Assembly (NCBI RefSeq): GCF_003171515.1
Contig: NC_089395.1
Coordinates: forward strand, 1,860,001 to 1,924,000
Origin: Pyrenophora tritici-repentis
Taxonomy: Eukaryota; Ascomycota; Dothideomycetes; Pleosporales; Pleosporaceae
DNA: 64,000 nucleotides
Reading direction: 5' to 3'
Shown here: positions 42,848 through 54,894 of the stretch, piece by piece
Position numbering within the stretch: position 1 is the stretch's first letter
Layout of the letters: each line of letters begins with the position of its first letter
Program-made: the position numbers and the translations under genes
The notes under the pieces: generated by a model
The model's database searches: none
Seen by the model: only the letters and a program-made list of their open reading frames with translations
What the model was told of the DNA's origin: nothing

Positions 42848-43738
42848 TTATACCGCCGACCAAGCGTTATCAATCGGCAGAAGCGTGCCACTAATACTCC
42901 TCGCTTGATCTGATGCCAAAAACACAATGCCTTCCGCGATATCATCCGTAGTGATCACATGTTCATCTTCGTTAGTATGATCTTTAACTGCGTCCCACAA
43001 TATCCTGCGACGTATCAATTAGTGGCAGATAGCATAAAATGGTCATGGGTACTCACTTCCACCGTTGGAACGCAGCTTGGTCTATCTTGTCCGCCTGCAT
43101 GCTATTATGAATGTTGGTAGGAACACCACCTGTGATATGATAAGCCACCACTCCGGCGTTGTCACAAATTTCTGCACGATCAACTTACCCGGAATCACAG
43201 CATTGCACCTGATACCCTCCTTTTGGAACCGCCATGCAACATTCTTCGTTGCACCGACTGTACCGTGTTTGGAAGCCGTGTACGCAACACCAGCTGTAGC
43301 ACCAGACATGCTCGCCATACTGCCCACATTCACAATAGACCCGGCTCGATGCTGCTTCATACTCGGAAGCACGGCTCTCATCATCCGGACCGGCACCGTC
43401 AGATTGATGGCGAGCACCCGGTCCCACTCCTGATCTTCCACAGTATCCGCGCTTCCGAGATTGTCAAGTACCCCCGCCACATTGGCCAGAACATCAATCT
43501 TCGGCCCGTACTTTGCGATGCAGGCGGCTATGGCATCCTCGGCTGCGTTGGGCCCGCAGAGGTTGGCTTGGTGGAAGGTGAAGTTTGTGGACTGTGTGGC
43601 GTCAAGTGTCTGCGTGAAGGGTGCGATGTCGATGCCGAAGACGCGCGCCTTGTGCGAGAGAAAGACGAGGGTAGTTTGTAGGCCGATGCCGCTGCTGCAG
43701 CCGGTTACGATTACGGTCTTGTTTTCGAAAGATGTCAT
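42848..43738 (-). CDS. Short-chain dehydrogenase/reductase
   Basis: Three exons: 43738-43189, 43129-43057 and 43004-42848, with introns of 59 and 52 nt (both GT-AG) in phase; 259 residues, the usual size of classical SDRs. The Rossmann motif TGCSSGIG is at 12-19, an Asp at 37 in GIDIAP suggests NAD preference, NVAG is at 86-89, and the catalytic Ser140, Tyr153 and Lys157 are present (YTASK). The C-terminal end has the expected IAEGIVFLASDQARSISGTLLPID strand. The enzyme oxidises or reduces an alcohol/ketone on an unknown substrate in the cytosol. It stands alone with no biosynthetic neighbours, so the pathway cannot be inferred. Confidence 0.93.
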
Positions 43739-45884
43739 GGTTGTGGAGTGGATATCAATGTAGGAACCCGTCGTCTCTTATATAGTCTGAGCGTCTGAGT
43801 TATCATGTACCTTTCTGGGTTTTTATATCATATATGTTTCCTCGTATATGCATGATCTTTTTACCGGCTTCGGCGCGTTGAGGTTGCTTCGCAGAGAGGA
43901 AGGCACGATTGGCTTGGTGCATGGAATACCCAAGGTACCCTGCTCCTGCGCTGCACGGGTTATCCGTATAGAGAGTTTTTTAATTCGCGCCGAGAATGTT
44001 TCGGGTAGTCTGTTTACGGGAAACATTGCGTATACATCGTGTTGCAATTGGGCTACGTTCGCCGAGAAGTACCGCCGTTCCCCACAACGATGCATGTTTC
44101 ACAACCGACTACCACGATTATGTACATAGATCTCAATATCCACTGACGTTCACTGCTAGGTGTTAATACCTGACATTGAACGACTGGGGAAGTCCTACGA
44201 TAGGAGCTCAACTGCAACAAGAAGCCACCCAATTGGAGAAAAGCAGGGCTGCAACAATCGCAACTCTACCTAGCGGTATGTAGGTACCGCAGAGCTTCTT
44301 GACCTGGAAATTATTTCACGGCTATGTAACTCGGGAAATCTGTCTTGGTAAGTGGGCAGCGGTGCGGGATCGATATTGCTTGGATAGGCTCTTCCGGCAC
44401 CATCCGATGCGGCATGTTCTTCCTTCTTTGCTGCCGAATACTACCTGCTTCCGAACCCTATCTGGGCCATTATTATGATAGATGTGGAGTGTTCAAGCTA
44501 TGTAACGTACGACAGTTATCTTCTCAGCACACCTATGTTGCAACTGAGCTATGTACCCTAGGTACCATTTGCCTGAGGCTTTGGATGCTGAAAAACTACC
44601 GTGAGGATCACCAAGGAGTCTCATATGCAGATAGTCTCGCTGATTTGCTATACTTTCCAGGAATTGGTGAGACGTGCCGCATTGCTCATGATTGTCTCCA
44701 ACATTTAATGCCATTGAGATTCTAGCGCTCCGTCACATTGAACAATACCTAGGTATGGGGCGTCAGAAAAACCGAGCCTATATATCTGAATAGAGGTACC
44801 TTCCCTATTCCTGTATTTGCTTGCTTCTACTCACGAACAGCGTCACATCAACGGGTGTTGGGCGGACAGAAGTAATCACCTACTCATCAGGTCAGGCTCA
44901 ATGCGCAATAAAGTGGCTTTTTACAAACACCTAAGCATGGAAGGCTAATAGGATGCACTACCATTTCAGGTTGCAGTACCAAGACAATCAAACATGTGCT
45001 TCCATAGTCCACAGAGATCATTCTATGCGGAGGTGATGTGTATAACTGATCAAACTGGAGTACTCCACAAAATATTACTCAAAGAACAATGATACTTTGG
45101 TTTCCACCAAGGCTAGTGGAGTTCAAGGAGAGTAGCTTGATGTCATGGATAGTATACTACCTAGGCACGCTCACGCTAGGAACTACGAGATTCCTTCCGA
45201 CTCGCTGTAAATCCCTTCTAAAGGGGTCTTTATCGTCGTATCTTCATCAGTTAAGGATTTCTTGCCTTGGATTACTTTATTAGAAAATATGTCCCCTCTC
45301 AATCAAAAAGTACATAATCGCCCATCGTGGCTGGATTTAGCTCTTTCTCATTGATCTGCGCACAAATTATGTGTGTCTCGTAGATAAGTCCGTATCACCG
45401 CACACACATCCTCGGAAACTGTATCGATAATCTGCGATAGTCGCACAGTCATATTCTCAAGTAAGATACGTATGATTTTCGAATTTCTATCATGTAGCAG
45501 GGAGCCGTTGAGATTGCTTCTCCTTGAACAGACTTGCATTAAAAAGTGATGGAAGGCAGCGTATGGTTAAGCATAGAGAATAAGAAGCTGGAGACAGCCA
45601 AGTCCCAGTGAAAAACAAACAGAGCTGTTGAATTTTTATGGACGTATACAAACCATATGGTTGTTGGAAGACGTTGTGCAATACCAGCATGATACATTGG
45701 AAAGCCTCGTAGACAGAATTTCAGGATAAAGGGCCAACCGACAACCGGATATTATCTGCAAAATTCGCTTTCACATATCTTCCATCTCTATGATACTATA
45801 CAGCGCTACGGAGTAGTCCGAAGAAGGACCATGGCCTATGCGCCTGTATGCTATCAAGGTATATGGTGTATACCGTGTTGGACT
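43739..45884. other. Long intergenic stretch
   Basis: Only short accidental frames occur on both strands (for example 44345-44725). No gene or repeat was found before the MITE at 45885. Confidence 0.45.
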
Positions 45885-46012
45885 CAGACTCCGCAACAAT
45901 CAATCGGATCGGCATGATTGATTCCTATCTAGGTTAAAGGCTGCCTAATGAAGTAATTCTTTAACCTATATAGGAATCAATCATGTCAATCGATTGATTG
46001 TTGCGGAGTCTG
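45885..46012. mobile_element. Palindromic hAT-type MITE, copy 2
   Basis: 128 bp, base-for-base the same as 29977-30104 as far as I can see, with its own 8-bp duplication GTTGGACT (45877-45884 and 46013-46020). Identity of the two copies points to recent movement. Confidence 0.93.
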
Positions 46013-46020
46013 GTTGGACT

Positions 46021-46782
46021 GTCGGGGCAACGTCATGCTCTAAGACTTCAGGTAAAGCGTCAATCCGCAGGAGTCGTTACATCATCGAAAGGAAAAAAGG
46101 CCTTATGTTTAGTAATACGGCGAGAAATCTCATCAAGGAAGTTGTCGATCATAATATGGGCGCCGCTATTCCACTTACGGTCACAGCCCTGTTCACAATA
46201 GGATGTACGGCCGGCATACGCAGGTTGCGGTTAGCATACAAACACTGTCCGTGTTAACTAGACCAGGAAGGTTCACAAAGCATGCACTAGAGGCCAACTG
46301 GGTACATGGCTTTGCAGTAAAAATCTACCTAGACGTTGACCCGCTGTATGTCAGGAGAGTATAGTAACGCTCATATTACGAGACCCATTGACAGGTACTA
46401 AAATGGGTTTCAGCGTGTGTAGCAGAATGTTTGATCCACTTCTGACACGTTTTGCGGCTCTGCCAGCCTTATGGAGACACAAAAAGAGCGTTTTGACATG
46501 TGAAGTTGAGCGCGAGTACAGAAAATACTATACCGAGGTGAAAATGCGCAGATTCTGTGGATTGCCAGTCGATCTAGAAGCAGAGGGAAGATCTCGAGCC
46601 ACGAGCTTACAGATCCAGGATCCAGCTTTGTGTAATCGGCCCTTCTAAGCTCAAGCTACCCCACATGTCGTCATATGTAGTACCAGCAACAAAAGTTATT
46701 AAAGAGATAAACTGAGATTTCATCAGAAGAACTATCCTCACTCAATTCATACTCATCCAAAATATACATACCTACTATCATC
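46021..46782. other. Intergenic, upstream of the Hsp31-like gene
   Basis: A plus frame at 46388-46648 has no known domain. The last 100 bp form the leader of the 46783 gene. Nothing else was recognised. Confidence 0.4.
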
Positions 46783-47472
46783 ATGTCTAAGCCAAGCATT
46801 CTCTTCGTTCTTACCTCCCACAACAAGCTCGGCGACACGGGCAAGCCCACTGGCTGGTACCTCCCCGAGCTCGCGCATCCCTACCACGTCCTGCGCAACA
46901 AAGCCAACATCACCGTCGCATCCCCTAAGGGTGGCGAAGCCCCCCTCGACCCCGCGTCCGTCGAAGCCTCAAAAGACGACGTCTCCGTCAACTTCCTCAA
47001 GAATGACGAGCAAGTATGGAAGACGACACAAAAGCTTGCCGACTTCAAGGGCAAGGCCAAGGACTTTGACGCCATCTTCTACGTCGGCGGCCACGGCCCC
47101 ATGTTCGATCTCGTCGACGATGCCACATCCCAGCAGTTGATCAGGGAGTTCTGGGAAGCGGATAAAGTTGTTTCGGCAGTGTGCCACGCACCCTCCGTCT
47201 TCTACGACGCGAAACTGAGCGATGGAAGCTTGCTGATCGCCGGCAAGGAAGTCACGGCTTTCACCAATGCCGAGGAGGAGCAGGCGGGCCTCACCAAGGC
47301 TGTGCCGTTTTTGCCCGAGGATGCGCTGAACAAGGCGAGTGGAGGCAAGTTTGTCAAGGCGGCAGAGCCTTGGGGCGAGAAGGTTGTCGTCTCTGGAAGA
47401 TTGATAACTGGTCAGAACCCCGCGAGTGCTACTGGTGTCGCCGAGGCTATCGCAAAGGCATTGGGTATCTAA
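46783..47472 (+). CDS. hsp31: Hsp31/DJ-1 family protein (glutathione-independent glyoxalase III)
   Basis: Intronless, 229 residues, starting at ATCATGTCTAAG. It is a class I glutamine-amidotransferase-like (DJ-1/PfpI) fold. The nucleophile elbow is AVCHAPS with Cys134 followed by His135. Glu29 in GWYLPELAHPY is in the place of the acid that activates the cysteine, and FYVGGHGPMFDL is the conserved glycine loop. Length and motifs fit fungal Hsp31-type proteins, which convert methylglyoxal to lactate without glutathione and help in oxidative stress and stationary phase. The protein is cytosolic with no signal peptide. Codon use is strongly biased toward C-ending codons, as in highly expressed fungal genes. 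Confidence 0.93.
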   Translation: MSKPSILFVLTSHNKLGDTGKPTGWYLPELAHPYHVLRNKANITVASPKGGEAPLDPASVEASKDDVSVNFLKNDEQVWKTTQKLADFKGKAKDFDAIFYVGGHGPMFDLVDDATSQQLIREFWEADKVVSAVCHAPSVFYDAKLSDGSLLIAGKEVTAFTNAEEEQAGLTKAVPFLPEDALNKASGGKFVKAAEPWGEKVVVSGRLITGQNPASATGVAEAIAKALGI

Positions 47473-47698
47473 GACAGAATATCTAGCCTAGCAACCATAT
47501 AGGGTTAGCTCAATGAAAAAATAATGTAATGACGAAGATCCAAGAAGAGAATGTGAGTATTGTCATGTGATGTACTAATGTTTTGAAGTAGTTTTGTATT
47601 ATCGCAAGGGTATTATTTACAATAAGAAACGCGACAACTATCTAAGTACCCAGTGATCCATCATTCATTCATAACTTAACATCGTCTCTATCGACCCC

Positions 47699-49054
47699 CT
47701 ATACGTACATGTACACAACCGACGTTACGGTCTCGTAGACAACTGCAGGAGGGCAGGCGTTGGGAACCGCAGGGTATCCGGGAGCCGCAGTGGGAGCAGG
47801 CGCAGGAGCGGGTGCACCTGGGGTCTGCGGCGCACCGGGGTGGTAAGGAGTCTCGCCGGCGCCCGGGTAAGAGGGAGTCTCAGCGGGCACACCAGGAAGG
47901 TAAGGGGTCTCGGCTGGCTTGCTAGGAATGATGATGCTGCCGGTGACTGGAAGGGTCGAGTTACCGTAAGGGGCGGTAGAGTTACCCCATGGTGCAGAGG
48001 GCTTGGGGATCATAGTGACCGGGTAGGCGGTGGAAGGCTCGGCGGGAACGACTGAGGTTGCGTTGACAGTGGCAGTTACGCCTGGGACGTAAGAGGAGAC
48101 CATGGTCGAGAAGGTGACTGGGGTAGAGACGGGCTTCTTGACGGTACTGAGAGTGACAGTAGTAGCATCATCAGTGGAGCTTGGGGTCTCGGTTGTGGCT
48201 GGGACTTCGGTAGGGACCTCAGGGGTAGGGGTAGGGGTAGGGGTAGGGGTAGGAGTAGGAGTGGGAGTGGGAGTAGGAGTTGGGGTAGGTGTGCTGGAGG
48301 TAGCAGGCTTAACCAAGAGAGGTGTCAGCTTGCCCACAATCCATGATGAGGCTTCTTCGGTGTAGAGTTCGAAGTAGTTCAAGTGGTCAGCAACGACGCT
48401 GCCACCAGCACATACTGGGTCACCAGCAGCGCAGTACGAGCGCAGGACCGAAGAGTAGGCGTTGAGACGGTCGAGGTTGGAACCAGTACGAGGCCAGACG
48501 TCCTTGCTTGCGCCATCGAGGACATTGTATGCCTGGTTGGCAGTGTGCTTGACGTCACCCCAGATAAGGGCAGCCTTGACCGCCTGACCAGCCGCAGAAG
48601 CAGGGTTGAGGCCCGTAGTAACGGCATCAACATTGCAGGCATCGTCTCCTCCTCCACTGAGCAGAGAGCCGGCAACCATGGCACCCTGTGAGTAACCGTT
48701 GATGACAACCAGTGTGCTTGGGCATTTGGCGTTGTACTCTGTGATTTGCCTGACTCCATTGCTGGCACCCTCCTGGATGGTAGGGCAGAATTCTGCTCCG
48801 AGGGTTGCGTCGAAGACGATGTCCATGTAGTCGCAAGAGTTTCCCTGAGCTTGGAACTTTGCACAGATAGCGTCACGGAAAGGTGAAGTACGTCCATCGC
48901 TGTAAGGGGCATCGTTGCCGCGAGCCATAAAGATGGCTACATCGTTACAGTCTGCTGTAAGCTTTGGTGGTGTAGTGCCCTGGGCACGAGCGAGAGGAAG
49001 AGCGGCAAGGACAGCGGTGGCGAGTCCTTGCTTCATTATAGAGGAGGGAGACAT
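47699..49054 (-). CDS. Secreted cutinase-family esterase with a long Pro/Thr tail
   Basis: Intronless, 451 residues. The start at 49054 gives a signal peptide (MKQGLATAVLAALPLARA after six residues). Residues about 35-245 form the cutinase/acetylxylan-esterase alpha-beta hydrolase: nucleophile Ser122 in GYSQG, and Asp212 (GDPVC) and His224 (ADHLNYF) complete the triad; paired cysteines are present. Then comes a (PT)n linker of about 30 residues and 170 residues rich in Pro, Thr, Ser and Gly with no cellulose-binding module. It would hydrolyse plant cutin or ester side chains outside the cell. The tail may be heavily O-glycosylated and tie the enzyme to the wall; no clear GPI signal ends the protein. 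Confidence 0.92.
   Translation of the reverse strand: MSPSSIMKQGLATAVLAALPLARAQGTTPPKLTADCNDVAIFMARGNDAPYSDGRTSPFRDAICAKFQAQGNSCDYMDIVFDATLGAEFCPTIQEGASNGVRQITEYNAKCPSTLVVINGYSQGAMVAGSLLSGGGDDACNVDAVTTGLNPASAAGQAVKAALIWGDVKHTANQAYNVLDGASKDVWPRTGSNLDRLNAYSSVLRSYCAAGDPVCAGGSVVADHLNYFELYTEEASSWIVGKLTPLLVKPATSSTPTPTPTPTPTPTPTPTPTPTPTPEVPTEVPATTETPSSTDDATTVTLSTVKKPVSTPVTFSTMVSSYVPGVTATVNATSVVPAEPSTAYPVTMIPKPSAPWGNSTAPYGNSTLPVTGSIIIPSKPAETPYLPGVPAETPSYPGAGETPYHPGAPQTPGAPAPAPAPTAAPGYPAVPNACPPAVVYETVTSVVYMYV
48221..48290 (-). repeat. Hexanucleotide-like minisatellite coding the (PT)n linker
   Basis: About twelve tandem GGGGTA/GGAGTA-type units within the cutinase gene. Their multiple-of-three length keeps the frame, so the linker can lengthen or shorten by slippage. 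Confidence 0.85.
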
Positions 49055-52000
49055 GGCGAAATGTCTGTGATTAAGGTGTTGATTATGTGCTTTTTCCCGA
49101 GTCGTAAAACTTGTCGAGCTGGTAGCGAGTGTTGGAGGATTAATTAATTAAAGACGATATTATAGCATTAACCAAGATCCCTTTGTATTGAGAGTGGAGC
49201 GAGTGTTGCTGGCCGAGTGAACGGACAATTACTGCAAACTGAGCAGGGAAGAATGAAGAGCGTGCGGGACTGAGACAAGGAGGAAGACGATCAAGATATG
49301 TCAAACTGCCAGTGGAGCCCCCCGTATTCAGGGACCCCATTCTTCGGACTATGAATACACATGTATGGGAAAAGCCATAATGGTGCGGACCGGATGCCTG
49401 CAAGCGCATTACTTTGGCAATGTACGGGAGGCGTTGAAAGCCACACTCACCTAAACTATTGCTTGTCTGCAGAAGGAGCGCCCTGGAGTAGTTAGCAGTG
49501 CGGCACTAGGACGGGACAAGTAATTCACTTGTCCAGATTATGACTCGCGTCGCTTGTTTGCATGACAGCGGCACTCAGCCGCCGGGATAACTTCGTATCA
49601 GGTGCGATAAGGCCAGGCTACGACGCATCCGTGATGTGGCATGTCCGACACGAGATGGCTCCGTACTTTGTGATGTTGCTGTTCTTTTTCTTTACTAAAT
49701 GACTACAGAGTTTTTGCCAAAGTGCGCATGGATAATCGCGCAACACGCGGTTGGTGAGCCCTAACGTATTAGCTCCTGGTGACATTCGTCCGTAGCAATG
49801 CATGATCTGGAAGGGTCCAGCAGCAGCTGATCATCAAAAACCCTGCCTGTCTCCCGTCTCACGCTATGCTTTTCCCGAACCCAATTCCGCTGCCTTCCCC
49901 CTCTCGTTCTTGATCCGCCAGAATGGGTGCTAAACCCCGGATCATCTGACCACCATCAATATCGATGTCCTGGCAGGATGCAAGTTCGGCAAAGAATCTG
50001 ATGTTGTCGGGAGTTGAAGAGCGTTGCATCGCGAGGCTGTGCGGCTCAACTCAATGACGCCATTCCCGTTGTTCGGCTTTCCTCGGCCTGGATACGAGAG
50101 CGACCAGGACATGGCCTGTTGTGTCAGGAAGCGTTAGTGGTTGAAGAAAAGATGTATTTTGGGACACTCTGGGCGCTCACTGTGGCCCACAAAATTTAAG
50201 ATCGCATTGGGACAGAGGCGTTATATCTAGCGCAAGACCCTTCAGACTACCAAGCGTATGACGGCATTCGTGCAGTAGCACTCGACGTGGCGCAACGCAA
50301 AATAAACACATTGACACTTGAATTTTGAAAGGATCATCAGTTGCAAACCCAGCGATTGTAAATTCGATGTCATCGTTATGTGTTACCTGATATTCTCAGC
50401 TACACACCTCACGTGAGCGCTTACTCGGCATCATGCAGGTCGACTTTTAGGTCCATCCTCACCGAAAGCATAGTCGGTAGCGAGGCCGATTGAAACACTA
50501 ACCAAAGGCTATGCTGACGTGCCGGAAATGCTCTTCCGGTCCTGGGCGGATAGCAGAATCCGAAACAGCGAGGCATTATTGTCCAAAGCCGCGATTTCAA
50601 GCCCCAGGCCGTGTTTCTCGGTCGAACCAAGCCTTGGAGATAATTCGGCATTCTAATCTGGTGGTTGTATCGCGTTTTCGGTTCCATTACAACCTCTAGG
50701 CTGTTTGTATACGTGGTGGGAGTCCATATCCTCTACCACTAATACTTGAGAGTGTTCGTATCCCGATGTGTACCCTACCCCACCGTACCGAGTACGAGAA
50801 TGCAAAAGAGCCGCACGATGCTACGAGACGGGAGGCTAGGGTCTGCATACGCCACCATTGACAGCCTCACGAAAAGGCCATAACACGTTGACCTCCGGAA
50901 TCTCGTCCTAGGTAGGCTGCAAGATTCGGTGGTACTCTAAGGTAGGTGCGCCGGCCAGGTCCGTGTAGCGCGATGATCGGGTTCCTGCGTCAAAGCTACA
51001 GTGATGGCTTCTTGTAGCGCAAGACTGAATCACGCAACTTCGTCAACAACAGCCCAAATCGATATCCTCATGTTTCAACATTTGAACATACTCGAACTGT
51101 ATATACCCGGTAATTTGCTGTTGCATCGGTGGTGTATTCGAATTGCTCCGGTGGCGTTCACTATGATGCTGGGACGCCTTGATGGTAAAACCGTTAGCGA
51201 AGGCGAACTCATATTCGCCATTGACTAGTGACTACAATGATGATGACAGCCCGAGCCTAGAATCTACGCCAAGAATGAGAGCCATGTGGCAGAAAGCTTC
51301 TGCTGTGACGATCGTCGAGAGAAGGTTTAAGCCAGACGCTAAATCACCGCATAACCGGGTTTGAGAAATTCAACGGTAGAATTCACAAGCCAAAGCATAT
51401 CGGCGGTTTCCAGTGCCTCGGAAACGGGTTGTTGCATGTGCTAGGATGCCATCTTAATGGCTTTTGATATCGCGGTTACACACTGAGTAGTGAAACACTA
51501 CCGCGATAACATCAACGTCACTTCTATACTATCGTATAGTCATGACCAGAAACAGGAGAGCTGTACCACTTCAAGAAAAAGTTTACGGCACATCATGACG
51601 TTGCTGTAGCTAGGAAAATGACGTACAGATATGATAACATAGGTCCTTTGTAGTGACTGTTTCTGCCTGATACAGCATATCGTCCACATTGAATAGAAGC
51701 AAATGTGTGAAACTAGAATCTTACACTCTCTTGTCGATTCATAGCATGCCAAAAAGTATAGCCGCCAGTCCGACGATGCGAGTCATTCACTTGACGGTAT
51801 GGACGGCAGCTGCTCCCTGGGAAGTAGGGGAAGAAATAGCCGCCCTGCTAGCCATACTGGAGGTAGACTCTGAGGGAGCAGTTGAAGCATTAGTAGCACT
51901 CGAAAAACTGTCATGGTCACTCGATTGCGCAGAACTACATGTGGTAGATGAAGCTGGCTACAAGTTCACGAGCAAAGTTATCCACTAGCATGACTTGTAC

Positions 52001-52850
52001 CCTCTAATTACCATCACGAAGACACAATCTGAGGGTTTCAACTTTATCTCAACGGTAGGAACAAGAACAGCCTATGAATTTCAGGAAGACCACAAGCACA
52101 AGATTCAGATCAGAGTATAGTCATAAACGTACCACTTCCAATATCCATAAGCATCGTAAAAGCTGCTAGATAGTCGCAGGTGCCCGAACCAATGACTACA
52201 GTATACGTGATCAGCACTTTTTGCTAGTGAACTGCCGGGGGTTGGCGTGGTCTTGGTGATGGTGTTTACTGACACTCTCCATCTTCTTCACTAACCTAGC
52301 CAAGCAGGGCCGGGTCGGCCTGTCCATATTGGCGGATCGCAAGCTCGGCCCGGGGTACAGGCGTGATTGCTGAGTCGGGGGCGGCAGCAACCGCTGGGAC
52401 AAGACCGAAAATGCTGGTAATAGCTGATCTTCATTATATGCATTATGATTTTAGTGAAAAGCGAAATCTTGGTCCATAGCCAAGGGAAGACCGCAAGTCA
52501 CGTCTTGAGCCAAGAAGGAACGGGACGCAAGGGAAGCGCGAGTGTTGAGCCACACTACGGAGTATCCAAGCGGAAAGGGATCAAGGCCGCAAGCGAGATG
52601 AACAGTTCACCAGATTTGGATGAAGGAATTATTGAAATCCGATAGGAAGTTAGTGCGGCGGAAAGGCAAATTGAAACACTGGTATCTCTAACGACAGGGC
52701 TATAAACGCAGGAGGCCTGAAAGACTAACTAGGGTATTGTAATTACATCGCGCTTGGCATCGACACATCAAAAGACGGCCTTACATGATCCCTAAGATGG
52801 AATTATCAATAAGAAGCAGGGAATGTCAAGATTGGAATGCAACAACTTCC
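49055..52850. other. Longest gene-poor stretch (3.8 kb)
   Basis: This interval lies between the cutinase start and the end of the ammonium transporter gene. Short frames on both strands (for example 50421-50687 minus, 51689-51988 plus, 52445-52645 plus) have no recognised domain. No LTR, TIR pair or tandem array was recognised. It may hold decayed transposon or undetected multi-exon genes. Confidence 0.4.
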
Positions 52851-54430
52851 TCAATCCCGTTTCTCAGGCTCGACAGGAACGTCCTGGTGACTTCGAGCCC
52901 CACTCACAACTTGCGAAGTTGTAAAGCCAGGGATTGCAGCACCGAAGCCCGTCAAGACCATCATATCGCCATCCGCATCACTAAAGTACTTGTAATCCAA
53001 GCCCTTGAGTTCGTCATCCTCAGCGGCCCTAATATGACACCCAGGGATCCTGTTAATGATGAAGAGCAAGATGATGGAGATGACAAAAGACCATGCAGCA
53101 CAGAATGTTGCAGCAGCAAGTTGATAGACCATTTGCTTCCAGTTTTTGGCCCACCATCCGCCTTCATAGGTGTTGCTTACACCGTCCATGGCCGGGATGT
53201 ACGGAGCTGCGAAGAAACCGGTGAGAATATCGCCGATGTAGCCACCGACGCCGTGGATGGCGAAGATATCCAGACCCTCGTCAATACGGAGAAGGTACTT
53301 ATACTTGACGGTGAAGAAAGATCCGCAGGAGGTGAGAGCTCCGATTAGTGCCGCAGTCTGAATACGCACGTATCCACAAGCCGGTGTGATACCAACGAGA
53401 CCAGCAATGATCCCGGAGCAGAATCCAATAATGGAGAACTTGCGAGTGGAGGCGTACTCCAACAACACCCAAGCCATACCGCCACCACACGCCGCGAGAT
53501 TGGTGTTGCAAGCGATATAAACGGATCGAATGGAGATATTTGCCGTCGAAGCACCTATCAAAAAAGATTAGTATCCATTCATTCGCATAAAAGTCAACAT
53601 TCCAAAACCCCACCATTAAACGCAAACCACCCAAACCAAATCAAAATCGTGCCCAGCCCCACCAAGAACGGATTATGCGGCTTGAAATGCGGAAACTTGG
53701 CCTCCTTGTGCAAATCAACCCGTGGGCCCAACATAACAGCCCACGCCAGAGCCGAAAACCCCGAAGCAATATGCACCGGACCTGATCCCGCAAAGTCGTA
53801 AACACCGAGTTTATACAACCAGCCACTAGGGTTCCACTCCGCGTACGCCAAAACATAGTACACAAACGTCGTCCAGCAGAGCAGGAAAAGCATAGATGGG
53901 AAAAGCCGGCCGCGCTCTAACATCGCCCCGGCTAGAATCATGGCCGTACACGTCACGAAGGTGAAACCAAAGCACGCATAAAGAATATCCGGTATATCAG
54001 CATTAGCGAGCGACGGATACCCCAGCGTATTGTGCAGACCGGCTTTTGACAGGTCTCCGATGAAGGGGTTAGTGGTGTGGGATTGGTAGAGTGAGTAGCC
54101 GTAGACCCAGAATTGGATGCCGACGGCGCAGGCGCAGAAGAGGGATTGGAAAATCATGGTGAGTGCTGCTTTGCGGCGGTGCATGCCGGCGTAGAGGAAA
54201 CCGATTGCTGGGGTGATTTGCCTGGTTGGGGGGTTAGTAGTGTGCAAGCTGCTGTTGAGTTGAAAATGGGGGGTTACATGCCAGCATAACACTGTACTGA
54301 CCAACATCCAACAGAGGTCGCCCTTGTCGTAGAGCGCGTTGAGGTCAGTCGTCATGACGTTACCGCCATTGGGATCAACAGCGTAGTCTGGCCATTCCGT
54401 GATGGGCGTTGGCGCTGGTAGGGACGCCAT
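52851..54430 (-). CDS. amt: Ammonium transporter (Amt/MEP family)
   Basis: Exons are 54430-54282, 54221-53614 and 53554-52851; 486 residues. Intron 1 (54222-54281, 60 nt) uses a GC donor (TG|GCATGT) with a perfect TACTAAC branch and CCAG acceptor. This choice gives the expected ...CW-QITPAIGFLYAGM helix. Intron 2 (53555-53613) uses GTGGGG...GATAG. Eleven membrane helices are expected. The conserved pore histidines are present in SGPVHIASG and AIHGVGGYIGD, and the Amt signatures FGWFAFNG and RIDEGLDIFAIH are visible. The cytoplasmic tail is short (DELKGLDYKYF...). The protein takes up ammonium across the plasma membrane; such genes are usually under nitrogen control. Donor 2 is weak, so one Gly at that joint is uncertain. 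Confidence 0.92.
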
Positions 54431-54894
54431 GCGTTCTACTTGTTTCGATATAAGGTACTAGGCGATACGAAAGGGAACCTTCTATACAGTGCAACCTTAC
54501 CAAATACCCGGGGAGAGCAGTCTTCTTTATATCCACATGTTCATTCTTATCCAGCAATGTCTTACCTAGGTAAGGGGTACCCAGCCAATTAATACCACAC
54601 TAACGCAGACGTCTACCATGGGGAGGAAATTATCTCCGTCACCGGCATAGTACAAGACACCAAAACAGCAGCTTATCGTTCCACTTCCCCAGAAGGCCCA
54701 AGGCGGAGTGGAGAAGGTTGAGTGGAGCGGAAGGCGGGAACAGGTCATGGTATCGCTTGGCAAGAGATAACAAACGTGGGGTTCATGCGTAAAAGGGACA
54801 AACAACAACCGTATCCGCCCTCTAACTAACCGGCACCACAATATGTTTACTTCGTACCTCTACAAATCTAATTCCAATAACAACACAAAAGGCC
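54431..54894. other. Intergenic: Amt promoter and MutY 3' end
   Basis: This lies between the start of the Amt gene and the end of MutY. Two CCTAGGTA-type motifs occur near 54566. No gene was recognised. Confidence 0.4.
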
